Assembly (NCBI RefSeq): GCF_009905375.1
Contig: NW_027418149.1
Coordinates: 62,001 to 126,000 of the forward strand
DNA length: 64,000 nucleotides
Reading direction: 5' to 3'
Origin: Apium graveolens
Taxonomy: Eukaryota > Streptophyta > Magnoliopsida > Apiales > Apiaceae
Both the position numbers and the translations under genes were made by a program. The notes beneath the pieces are model-generated. The model was not told the origin of the DNA and did no database searches. It was given only the letters and a program-made list of their open reading frames with translations. Below, piece after piece: positions 26,101 to 37,896 of this stretch (positions are counted from its first letter, which is position 1; every line of letters starts with the position of its first letter).

Positions 26101-27284
26101 CACTAAGAGGTGGTAAAAGGATTTCTAATTGCATGTACATGATCTTAACATGTTAATTGTACCAATATATGATGGCAAGTGACTCTTATAAGGTGCAAAG
26201 TGATCTAATATGGTGAGAAGTCACTTACATGATTGATTAGAGCCAAAATGTGGCCCAAAATTGACTTGTAGGAAAGGGGTACCAAGAGGTGGTTAAAGGA
26301 TGTCTAATTGCATTTACGTGATGTTAACATGTTAATTGTATCAATATATGGGGCAAGTGACTCTTATAGGGTGTAAAGGTACTCTAATATGGTGAACAGT
26401 GACTTACATGGTTGATTAGAGCCAAAATGTGGAACAAAATTAACTTGTATGAAAGTGGCATTAATAGGTGGTAAAGGGATGTCAAATTGGATGTATATGA
26501 TGTTAACATGTCAATTGTTGCATATATGGTGGAAAGTGACTCTTATAGGGTGCAAAGTGACTCTAATATGGTGAGAAGTGACTAACATGGTTAATTAGAA
26601 CCAAAATGTGGACTAAAATTGACTTGTATGAATATGGCACTAAGAGGTGGTAAAAGGATTTTTAATTGCATGTACATGATGTTAACATGTTAATTGTACA
26701 AATATATGATGGCAAGTGACACTTATAAGGTGCAAAGACTCTAATATGGTGAGAAGTCACTTGTACGAAAGGGGTACCAAGAGGTGGTTAATGGATGTCT
26801 AATTGAATGTACATGATGTTAACATGTTAATTATATCAATATTTGGTGGCAAGTGACTCTTATAGGGAGCAAAGTGACTCTAATATGGTGAAAAGTGACT
26901 AACATGGTTAATTAGAACCAAAATATGGACCAAAATTGACTTGTATGAATATGGCACTAAGAAGTGGTAAAAGGATTTCTAATTGCATGTACATGATGTT
27001 AACATGTTAATTGTACCAATATATGATGGCAAGTGACTCTTATAAGGTGCAAAGTGACTCTAATATGGTGAGAAGTCACTTACATGATTTATTAGAGCCA
27101 AAATGTGGCCCAAAATTGACTTGTACGAAAGGGGTACCAAGAGGTGGTTAAAGGATGTCTAATTGCATTTACGTGATGTTAACATGTTAATTTTATCAAT
27201 ATATGGGGCAAGTGACTCTTATAGGGTGTAAAGGTACTCTAATATGGTGAACAGTGACTTACATGGTTGATTAGAGCCAAAATG

Positions 27285-28447
27285 TGGAACAAAATTAACT
27301 TGTATGAAAGTGGCATTAATAGGTGGTAAAGGGATGTCAAATTGGATGTATATGATGTTAACATGTCAATTGTTGCATATATGGTGGAAAGTGAATCTTA
27401 TAGGGTGCAAAGTGACTCTAAAATGGTGAGAAGTGACTAACATGGTTAATTAGAACCAAAATGTGGACCAAAATTGACTTGTATTAATATGGCACTAAGA
27501 GGTGGTAAAAGGATTTCTAATTGCATGTATATCATGTTAACATGTTAATTGTACCAATATATGATGGCAAGTGACTCTTATAAGGTACAAAGTGGCTCTA
27601 ATATGGTGAGAAGTCACTTACATAATTGATTATGGCCAAAATGTGGCCCAAAATTGACTTGTACGAAAGGGGTACCAAGAGGTGGTTAAAGGATGTCTAA
27701 TTGCATGTACATGATGTTAACATGTTAATTATATCAATATTTGGTGGCAAGTGACTCTTATAGGGTGCAAAGTGACTCTAATATGGTGAAAAGTGACTAA
27801 CATGGTTAATTAAAACCAAAATGTGGACCAAAATTGACTTGTATATGGCACTAAGAGGTGGTAAAAGGATTTCTAATTGCATGTACATGATGTTAACATG
27901 TTAATTGTACCAATATATGATGGAAGTGACTCTTATAAGGTCCAAAGTGACTCTAATATGGCGAGAAGTCACTTACATGATTGATTAGAACCAAAATATG
28001 GCCCAAAATTGACTTGTAGGAAAGGGGTACCAAGAGGTGGTTAAAAAAATGTCTAATTGCATTTACGTGATGTTAATATGTTAATTGTATCAATATATGG
28101 GGCAAGTGACTCTTATAGTGTGTAAAGGTACTCTAATATGATGAACAATGACTTACATGGTTGATTAGAGCCAAAATATGGAACAAAATTAACTTGTATT
28201 AAAGTGGCATTAATAGGTGGTAAAAGGATGTCAAATTGGATGTATATGATGTTAACATGTCAATTGAAAGTGACTCTTATAGGGTGCACAGTGACTCTAA
28301 TATGGTGAGAAGTGACTAACATGGTTAATTAGAACCAAAATGTGGACCAAAATTGACTTGTATGAATATGGCACTAAGAGGTGGTAAAAGGATTTATAAT
28401 TGCATGTACATGATATTAACATGTTAATTGTAACAATATATGATGGA
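27285..28447 (+). repeat. Irregular end of the forward arm
   Basis: After the last regular 856-bp unit, monomers carry many private changes: cataattgattatggcc near 27620, a shortened ttgtatatggcac at ~27838, ggcgagaagtcac at 27960, and a shortened A core lacking ~20 bp at 28258 (gtcaattgaaagtgac). Order is A-B-E-B-C-A-B, then the inversion joint. The higher private variation suggests this edge has been homogenised less than the interior. Confidence 0.75.
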
Positions 28448-28451
28448 AGTG
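28448..28451. other. Array inversion junction with AGTG microhomology
   Basis: The forward B monomer reads tatgatggaagtg and should continue actcttataagg. Instead it continues ccatattcatacaag, the reverse complement of a monomer front. AGTG belongs to both sides: tggAAGTGactc in the forward monomer and cttAGTGccatattc in the reverse monomer. All monomers before the joint are forward and all after it are reverse (a convergent joint), apart from three micro-inverted patches. Confidence 0.93.
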
Positions 28452-30900
28452 CCATATTCATACAAGTCAATTTTGGTCCACATTTTGGTTCTAATTAACC
28501 ATGTTAGTCAATTTTCACCATATTAGAGTCACTTTGCACCCTATAAGAGTCACTTTCCACCATATATACAACAATTGACATGTTAACATCATATAAATCC
28601 AATTTGACATCCTTTTACCACCTATTAATGCAAATTTCAAACAAGTTAATTTTGTTCCACATTTTGGCTCTAATCAACCATGTAAGTCACTCTTCACCGT
28701 ATTAGAGTCACTTTGCACCCTATAAGAGTCACGTACCACAAAATATTGATATAATTAACATGTTAACATCATGTACATGCAATTAGACACCCTTTAACCA
28801 CCTCCTGGTACCCCTTTCCTACAAGTCAATTTTGGGCCACATTTTGGCTCTAATCAATCATGTAATTGACTTCTCACCATATTAGAGTCACTTAGCACCT
28901 CATAAGAGTCACTTGCCATCATATATAGGTACAATTAACATGTTAACATCTTGTACATTCAATTAGAAATCTGTTTACCACCTCTTAGTGCCATATTCAT
29001 ACAAGTCAATTTTGTTCCACATTTTGGTTCTAATTAACCATGTTAGTCACTTCCATATTAGAGTCACTTTGCATCCTATAAGAGTCACTTTCCACCATAC
29101 ATGCAACAATTGACATGTTAACATCATACACATCCAATTTGACATCCTTTTACCACCTATTAATGCAACTTTCAAACAAGTTAATTTTGTTCCACATTTT
29201 GGCTCTCATCAACCATGTAAGTCACTTTACACCATATTAGAGTCACTTTGCACCCTATAAGAGTCACTTGCCACCAAATATTGATATAATTAACATGTTA
29301 ACATCATGTACATGCAATTAGACATCCTTTAACCACCTCTTGGTACCCCTTTCCTACAAGTCAATTTTGGGCCACATTTTGGCTCTAAGAAATCATGTAA
29401 GTGCCTTCTCACCATATTAGAGTTACTTTGCACCTTATAAGAGTCACTTGCCATCATATATTGGTACCATTAACATGTTAACATCATGTACATGCAATTA
29501 GAAATCCTTTTACCACCTCTTAGTGCCATATTCATACAATTTAATTTTGGTCCATATTTTGGTTCTAATTAACCATGTTAGTGACTTTTCACCATATTAG
29601 AGTCGCTTTGCACCCTATAAAAGTCACTTTCCACCATATATACAACAATTGACATGTTAACATCATATACATCCAATTTGACATCCTTTTACCACCTATT
29701 AATGCCACTTTATACAAGTTAATTTTGTTCCACATTTTGGCTCTAATCAACCATGTAAGTCATTGTTCACCATATTAGAGTACCTTTACACCCTATAAGA
29801 GTCACTTGCCCCATATATTGATACAATTAACATGTTAACATCACGTGAATGCAATTAGACATCTTTTAACCACCTCTTGGTACCCCTTTCCTACAAGTCA
29901 ATTTTGGGCCACATTTTGGCTCTAATCAATCATGTAAGTGACTTCTCACCATATTAGAGTCACTTTGCACCTTATAAGAGTCACTTGCCATCATATATGG
30001 TACAATTAACCTGTTAACATCATGTACATGCAATTAGAAATCCTTTTACCACCTCTTAATGCCATATTCATACAAGTCAATTTTGGTCCACATTTTGGTT
30101 CTAATTAACCATGTTAGTCACTTTTCACCATATTAGAGTCACTTTGCACCCTATACGTGTCACTTGCCATCAAATATTGATATAATTAACATGTTAACAT
30201 CTTGTACATGCAATTAGACATCCTTTAACCACCTCTTGGTACCCCTTTCATACAAGGTAATTTTGGGCCACATTTTGGCTCTAATCAATCATGTAAGTGA
30301 TTTCTCACCATATTATAGTCACATTACAACTTATAAGAGTCACTTGCCATCATATATTGGTACAATTAACATGTTAACATCATGTACATGCAATTAGAAA
30401 TCCTTTTACCACCTCTTAATGCCATATTCATACAAGCCAATTTTGGTCCACATTTTGGTTCTAATTAACCATCTTAGTCACTTTTCACCATATTAGAGTC
30501 ACTTTGCACCCTATAAGAGTCCGTTTCCACCATATATACAACAATTGACATGTTAATATCATTTACATCCAATTTGACATCCTTTTACCACCTATTAATG
30601 CAACTTTCAAACAAGTTAATTTTGTTCCACATTTTGGCTCTAATCAACCATGTAAGTCACTATATATTGGTACAATTAATATGTTAACATCATGTACATG
30701 CAATTAGAAATCCTTTTACCACCTCTTAGTGCCATATTCGTACAAGTCAATTTTGGTCCACATTTTGGTTCTAATTAACCATGTTAGTCACTTTTCGCCA
30801 TATTAGAGTCACTTTGCACCCTATAAGCGTCAATTTCCACCATACATGCAACAATTGACATGTTAACATCATATACATCCAATTTGACATCCTTTTACCA
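28452..30900 (-). repeat. Irregular, variant-rich start of the reverse arm
   Basis: Monomers next to the inversion show many private differences, such as gtcacgtaccacaaaatattg near 28731, acctcctggtacc at 28800, a shortened gtcacttccatattag at 29045 and ttgggccacattttggctctaagaaatc at ~29367. None of the long period markers used further right is present. No gene or transposon is visible. Confidence 0.7.
30655..30668 (-). repeat. Internal deletion joining two monomers
   Basis: The sequence aaccatgtaagtcac runs directly into tatatattggtacaatt, skipping the subrepeat block that normally lies between them. A monomer is shortened by roughly 70-80 bp. It was seen once, so it was not amplified. Confidence 0.75.
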
Positions 30901-31758
30901 CCTATTAATGCAACTTTCAAACAAGTTAATTTTGTTCCACATTTTGGCTCTAATCAACCATGTAAGTCACTTTACACCATATTAGAGTCACTTTGCACCC
31001 TATAAGAGTCACTTGCCACCAAATATTGATATAATTAACATGTTAACATCATGTACATGCAATTAGACATCCTTTAACCACCTCTTCGTACCCCTTTCCT
31101 ACAAGTCAATTTTCGGCCACATTTTGGCTCTAATCAATCATGTAAGTGACTTCTCACCATATTAGAGTCACTTTGCACCTTATAAGAGTCACTTGCCATC
31201 ATATATTGGTACAATTAACATGTTAACGTCATGTACATGCAATTAGAAATCCTTTTACCACCTCTTACTGCCATATTCATACAAGTCAATTTTGGTCCAC
31301 ATTTTGGTTCTAATTAACCATGTTAGTCAATTTTCACCATATTAGAGTCACTTTGCACCCTATAACAGTCACTTTCCACCATATATACAGCAATTGACAT
31401 TATAACATCATATACATCCAATTTGACATCCTTTTACCACCTATTAATGCAACTTTCAAACAAGTTAATTTTGTTCCACATTTTGGCTCTAATCAACCAT
31501 GTAAGTCACTCTTCACCATATTAGAGTCACTTTGCAACCTATAAGAGTCACTTGCCACAAAATATTGATATAATTAACATGTTAACATCATGTACATGCA
31601 ATTAGACATCCTTTAACCACCTCTTAGTACCCCTTTCGTACAAGTCAATTCTGAGCCACATTTTGGCTCTAATCAATCATGTAAGTGATTTCTCACCATA
31701 TTAGAATCACTTTGCACCTTATAAAAGTCACTTGCCATCATATATAGGTACAATTAAC

Positions 31759-31878
31759 ATGTCAAATTGGATGTATATGATGTTAACATGTCAATTGTTG
31801 TATATATGGTGGAAAGTGACTCTTATAGGGTGCAAAGTGACTCTAATATGGTGAAAAGTTATACATCCAATTTGACAT
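31759..31878. repeat. Micro-inversion copy 1 with 19-bp hairpin arms
   Basis: A forward-oriented stretch lies inside the reverse arm. Left arm 31759-31777 (atgtcaaattggatgtata) and right arm 31860-31878 are perfect reverse complements, separated by 82 bp. The loop holds a forward A-type core and subrepeat block ending gaaaag. The right breakpoint (gaaaag/ttatacatcc) is identical to copies 2 and 3. The left side differs: it joins a B-like core (tataggtacaattaacatg) and keeps an extra ~25 bp. A chance open frame of 68 codons covers it and is not a gene. Confidence 0.88.
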
Positions 31879-34806
31879 CCTTTTACCACCTATTAATGCC
31901 ACATTCATACAAGTTAATTTTATTCCACATTTTATCTCTAATCAACCATGTAAGTCACTGTTCACCATATTAGAGTACCTTTACACCCTATAAGAGTCAT
32001 TTGACCCATATATCGATACAATTAACATGTTAACATCACGTGAATGCAATTAGACATCCTTTAACCACCTCTTGGTACCTTTTTCTACAAGTCAATTTTG
32101 CGCCACATTTTGGCTCTAATCAATCTTGTAACTGACTTCTCACTATATTAGAGTCACTTTGCACCTTATAAGAGTCACTTGCCATCATATATTGGTACAA
32201 TTAACATGTTAACATCATGTACATGCAATTAGAAATCTTTTTACCACCACTTAGTGTCATATTCATACAAGTCAATTTTTGTCCACATTTTGGTTCTAAT
32301 TAACCATGTTAGTCACTTTTCACCATATTAGAGTCACTTTGCACCCTATAAGAGTCACTTGCCACCAAATATTAATATAATTAACATGTTAACATCATGT
32401 ACATGCAATTAGACATCCTTTAACCACCTCTTGGTACCCCTTTCGTACAAGTCAATTTTGGGCCACAATTTGACTCTAATCAATCATGTAAGTGACTTCT
32501 CACCATATTAGAGTCACTTTGCAGCTTATAAGAGTCATTTTCCATCATATATATTAGTACAATTAACATGTTAACATCATGTACATGCAATTAGAAATCC
32601 TTTTACCACCTCTTAGTGTCATATTCATACAAGTCAATTTTGGTCCACATTTTGGTTCTAATTAACCATGTTAGTCACTTTTTACCATATTAGAGTCACT
32701 TTGCACCCTATAAGAATCACTTGCCACAAAATGTTGATATAATTAACATGTTAACATCATGTACATGCAATTAGACATCCTTTAACCACCTCTTGGTACC
32801 CCTTTCTTACAAGTCAATTTTGGGCCACATTTTGGATCTAATCAATCTTGTAAGTGACTTCTCACCATATTAGAGTCACTTTGCACCTTATAAGAGTCAC
32901 TTGCCATCATATATTGGTACAATTAACATGTTAACATCATGTACATGCAATTAGAAATCCTCTTACCACCTCTTAGTGCCATATTCATACAAGTCAATTT
33001 TAGTCCACATTTTGGTTCTAATTAACCATGTTAGTCAGTTTTCGCCATATTAGAGTCATTTTGCACCCTATAGGAGTCACATACCACTAAATATTGATAT
33101 AATTAACATGTTAACATCATGTACATGCAATTAGACATCCTTTACCCACCTCTTGGTACCCCTTTCGTACAAGTCAATTTTGGGGCATATTTTGGCTGTA
33201 ATCAATCATGTAAGTGACTTCTAACCATATTAGAGTCACTTTGCACCTTATAAGAGTCACTTGCCATCATATATTGGTACAATTAACATGTTAACATCAT
33301 GTACATGCAATTAGAAATTCTTTTACCACCTCTTAGTACCATTATCATACAAGTCAATTACACATTTTGGTTCTAATAAACCATGTTAGTCACTTTTCAC
33401 CATATTAGAGTCACTTTGCACCCGATAAGCGTCACTTTCCACCATATATACAACAATTAACATGTTAACATCATATACATCTAATTTGACATCCTTTTAC
33501 CACCTATTAATGGAACTTTCAAACAAGTTAATTTTGTTCCACATTTTAGCTGTATTCAACCATGTAAGTCATTCTTCACCATATTAGAGTCACTTTGCAC
33601 CCTATAAGAGTCACTTGCCACCAAATATTGATATAATTAATATGTTAACATCTTGTACATGCAATTAGACATCCTTTAACCACCCTTTGGTACCCCTTTC
33701 ATACAAGTCAATTTTGGGCCACAATTTGGCTCTAATCATTCATGTAAGTGACTTCTCACCATATTAGAGTCACTTTGCACCTTATAAGAGTCATTTGCCA
33801 TCATATATTGGTACAATTAACATGTTAACATCATGTACATGCAATTAGAAATCCTTTTACCACCTCTTAGTGCCATATTCATACAAGTCAATTTTGGTCC
33901 ACATTTTGGTTCTAATTAACCATGTTAGTCACTTTTCACCATATTAAAGTCACTTTGCACCATATAAGAGTCACTTTCCACCATATATACAACAATTGAC
34001 ATGTTAACATCATATACATCCAATTTGACATCCTTTTACCACCTATTAATGCCACATTCATACAAGTTAATTTTGTTCCACATTTTGTGTCTAACCATGT
34101 AGTCACTGTCTACCATATTAGAGTACCTTTACACCCTATACTCTCTAGACCCATATATTTATACAATTAACATGTTAACATCACGTTAATGCAATTAGAC
34201 ATCCTTTAACCACCTCTTGGTACGCTTTTCTACAAGTCAATTTTGGGCCACATTTTAGCTCTAATCAATCTTGTAAGTGACTTCTCACCATATTAGAGTC
34301 ACTTTGCACCTTATAAGAGTCACTTGCCATCATATATTGGTGCAATTAACATGTTAACATCATGTACATGCAATTAGAAATTCTTTTACCACCTCTTAGT
34401 GCCATATTCATACAAGTCAATTTTGGTCCACATTTTGGTTCTAATTAACCATGTTAGTCACTTTTCACCATATTAAAGTCACTTTGCACCCTATAAGAGT
34501 CACTTGCCACCAAATATTGATATAATTAACATGTTAATATCATATACATGCAATTAGACATCCTTTAACCACCTCTTGGTACCCCTTTCGTACAAGTCAA
34601 TTCTGGGCCACATAGTGGCTCTAATCAATAATATAAGTGACTTCTCACCATATTAGAGTAACTTTGCACCTTGTAAGAGTCACTTGCTATCATATATTGG
34701 TACAATTAACATGTTAACATCATGTACATGCAATTAGAAATCCTTTTATCACCTCTTAGTGCCATATTCATACAAGTCAATTTTGATCCACATGTTGGTT
34801 CTAATT

Positions 34807-34880
34807 AACATGTCAATTGTTGTATATATGGTGGAAAGTGACTCTTATAGGGTGCAAAGTGACTCTAGTATGGTGAAAAG
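34807..34880. repeat. Micro-inversion copy 2 (74 bp)
   Basis: The 74-bp segment from aacatgtcaattg to gaaaag is forward, flanked by reverse monomer sequence (ggttctaatt on the left, ttatacatcc on the right). Flipping it restores the normal reverse order: cttttcaccatattag ... caattgacatgtt. It lies 3022 bp from copy 1 at the right joint. Confidence 0.9.
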
Positions 34881-37822
34881 TTATACATCCAATTTGACAT
34901 CCTTTTACCACCTATTAATGCCACATTCATACAAGTTAATTTTATTCCACATTTTATCTCTAATCAACCATGTAAGTCACTGTTCACCATATTAGAGTAC
35001 CTTTACACCCTATAAGAGTCATTTGACCCATATATCGATACAATTAACATGTTAACATCACGTGAATGCAATTAGACATCCTTTAACCACCTCTTGGTAC
35101 CTTTTTCTACAAGTCAATTTTGCGCCACATTTTGGCTCTAATCAATCTTGTAACTGACTTCTCACTATATTAGAGTCACTTTGCACCTTATAAGAGTCAC
35201 TTGCCATCATATATTGGTACAATTAACATGTTAACATCATGTACATGCAATTGGAAATCTTTTTACCACCTCTTAGTGTCATATTCATACAAGTCAATTT
35301 TTGTCCACATTTTGGTTCTAATTAACCATGTTAGTCACTTTTCACCATATTAGAGTCACTTTGCACCCTATAAGAGTCACTTGCCACCAAATATTAATAT
35401 AATTAACATGTTAACATCATGTACATGCAATTAGACATCCTTAAACCACCTCTTGGTACCCCTTTCGTACAAGTCAATTTTGGGCCACAATTTGACTCTA
35501 ATCAATTATGTAAGTGACTTCTCACCATATTACAGTCACTTTGCAGCTTATAAGAGTCATTTTCCATCATATATATTAGTACAATTAACATGTTAACATC
35601 ATGTACATGCAATTAGAAATCCTTTTACCACCTCTTAGTCATACAAGTCAATTTTGGTCCACATTTTGGTTCTAATTAACCATGTTAGTCACTTTTTACC
35701 ATATTAGAGTCACTTTGCACCCTATAAGAATCACTTGCCACCAAATATTGATATAATTAACATTTAACATCATGTACATGCAATTAGACATCCTTTAACC
35801 ACCTCTTGGTACCCCTTTCCTACAAGTCAATTTTGGGCCACATTTTGGATCTAATCAATCTTGTAAGTGACTTCTCACCATATTAGAGTCACTTTGCACC
35901 TTATAAGAGTCACTTGCCATCATATATTGGTACAATTAACATGTTAACATCATGTACATGCAATTAGAAATCCTCTTACCACCTCTTAGTGCCATATTCA
36001 TACAAGTCAATTTTAGTCCACATTTTGGTTCTAATTAACCATGTTAGTCAGTTTTCGCCATATTAGAGTCATTTTGCACCCTATAGGAGTCACTTACCAC
36101 CAAATATTGATATAATTAACATGTTAACATCATGTACATGCAATTAGACATCCTTTACCCACCTCTTGGTACCCCTTTCGTACAAGTCAATTTTGGGGCA
36201 TATTTTGGCTGTAATCAATCATGTAAGTGACTTCTAACCATATTAGAGTCACTTTGCACCTTATAAGAGTCACTTGCCATCATATATTGGTACAATTAAT
36301 ATGTTAACATCATGTACATGCAATTAGAAATTCTTTTACCACCTCTTAGTACCATTATCATACAAGTCAATTACACATTTTGGTTCTAATAAACCATGTT
36401 AGTCACTTTTCACCATATTAGAGTCACTTTGCACCCTATAAGCGTCACTTTCCACCATATATACAACAATTAACATGTTAACATCATATACATCTAATTT
36501 GACATCCTTTTATCACCTATTAATGGAACTTTCAAACAAGTTAATTTTGTTCCACATTTTGGCTGTATTCAACCATGTAAGTCATTCTTCACCATATTAG
36601 AGTCACTTTGCACCCTATAAGAGTCACTTGCCACCAAATATTGATATAATTAATATGCTAACATCTTGTACATGCAATTAGACATCCTTTAACCACCCTT
36701 TGGTACCCCTTTCATACAAGTCAATTTTGGGCCACAATTTGGCTCTAATCATTCATGTGAGTGACTTCTCACCATATTAGAGTCACTTTGCACCTTATAA
36801 GAGTCATTTGCCATCATATATTGGTACAATTAACATGTTAACATCATGTACATGCAATTAGAAATCCTTTTACCACCTCTTAGTGCCATATTCATACAAG
36901 TCAATTTTGGTCCACATTTTGGTTCTAATTAACCATGTTAGTCACTTTTCACCATAGTAAAGTCACTTTGCACCATATAAGAGTCACTTTCCACCATATA
37001 TACAACAATTGACATGTTAACATCATATACATCCAATTTGACATCCTTTTACCACCAATTAATGCCACATTCATACAAGTTAATTTTGTTCCACATTTTG
37101 TGTCTAACCATGTAGTCACTGTTTACCATATTAGAGTACCTTTACACCCTATAAGAGTCACTAGACCCATATATTGATACAATTAACATGTTAACATCAC
37201 GTTAATGCAATTAGATATCCTTTAACCACCTCTTGGTACCCTTTTCTACAAGTCAATTTTGGGCCACATTTTAGCTCTAATCAATCTTGTAAGTGACTTC
37301 TCACCATATTAGAGTCACTTTGCACCTTATAAGAGTCACTTGCCATCATATATTGGTGCAATTAACATGTTAACATCATGTACATGCAATTAGAAATTCT
37401 TTTACCACCTCTTAGTGCCATATTCATACAAGTCAATTTTGGTCCACATTTTGGTTCTAATTAACCATGTTAGTCACTTTTCACCATATTAAAGTCACTT
37501 TGCAGCCTATAAGAGTCACTTGCCACCAAATATTGATATAATTAACATGTTAATATCATGTACATGCAATTAGACATCCTTTAACCAACTCTTGGTACCC
37601 CTTTCGTACAAGTCAATTCTGGGCCACATATTGGCTCTAATCAATCATGTAAGTGACTTCTCACCATATTAGAGTAACTTTGCACCTTGTAAGAGTCACT
37701 TGTCATCATATATTCGTACAATTAACATGTTAACATCATGTACATGCAATTAGAAATCCTTTTACCACCTCTTAGTGCCATATTCATACAAGTCAATTTT
37801 GGTCCACATTTTGGTTCTAATT

Positions 37823-37896
37823 AACATGTCAATTGTTGTATTTATGGTGGAAAGTGACTCTTATAGGGTGCAAAGTGACTCTAATATGGTGAAAAG
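37823..37896. repeat. Micro-inversion copy 3 (74 bp)
   Basis: Same breakpoints as copy 2, 3016 bp further on, with small changes (gtatttatgg instead of gtatatatgg). The uninverted equivalent is intact near 39955-40050 and in every later HOR copy. Confidence 0.9.

Larger units (their letters stand above)
20350..27284 (+). repeat. A-D/E-B-C ~856-bp HOR, seven copies
   Basis: A monomers start at 20350, 21207, 22064, 23864, 24720, 25575, 26431 and 27285. Intervals are 857, 857, 1800 (contains the LINE), 856, 855, 856 and 854 bp. Three consecutive copies share the private variant acgcttatagggtgcaaact at 24291, 25147 and 26003, showing very recent tandem spread of single units. Subtracting the net 944 bp added by the LINE insertion returns the 1800-bp interval to 856. 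Confidence 0.92.
1..28448 (+). repeat. Forward-oriented ~179-bp satellite array
   Basis: Continuous head-to-tail monomers of 173-180 bp, for example starting at 1 (A), 180 (B), 360 (C), 538 (A), 716 (B), 895 (C) and 1074 (A). Each has the same order of blocks: an (a)aaattRacttgta front, an aggtggtaaaagg block, a gttaacatg core, then a gtgactct-rich block and an Attaga(a/g)ccaaaatgt end. Types are told apart by diagnostic bases after the end block: ggaac, ggacc, ggccc or ggact. The array is interrupted only by a solo LTR (11520-12187) and a LINE fragment (22178-23129). It has no coding capacity. The nucleosome-like monomer length and multi-level organisation fit centromeric, pericentromeric or other heterochromatic satellites, but location cannot be read from sequence alone. 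Confidence 0.98.
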
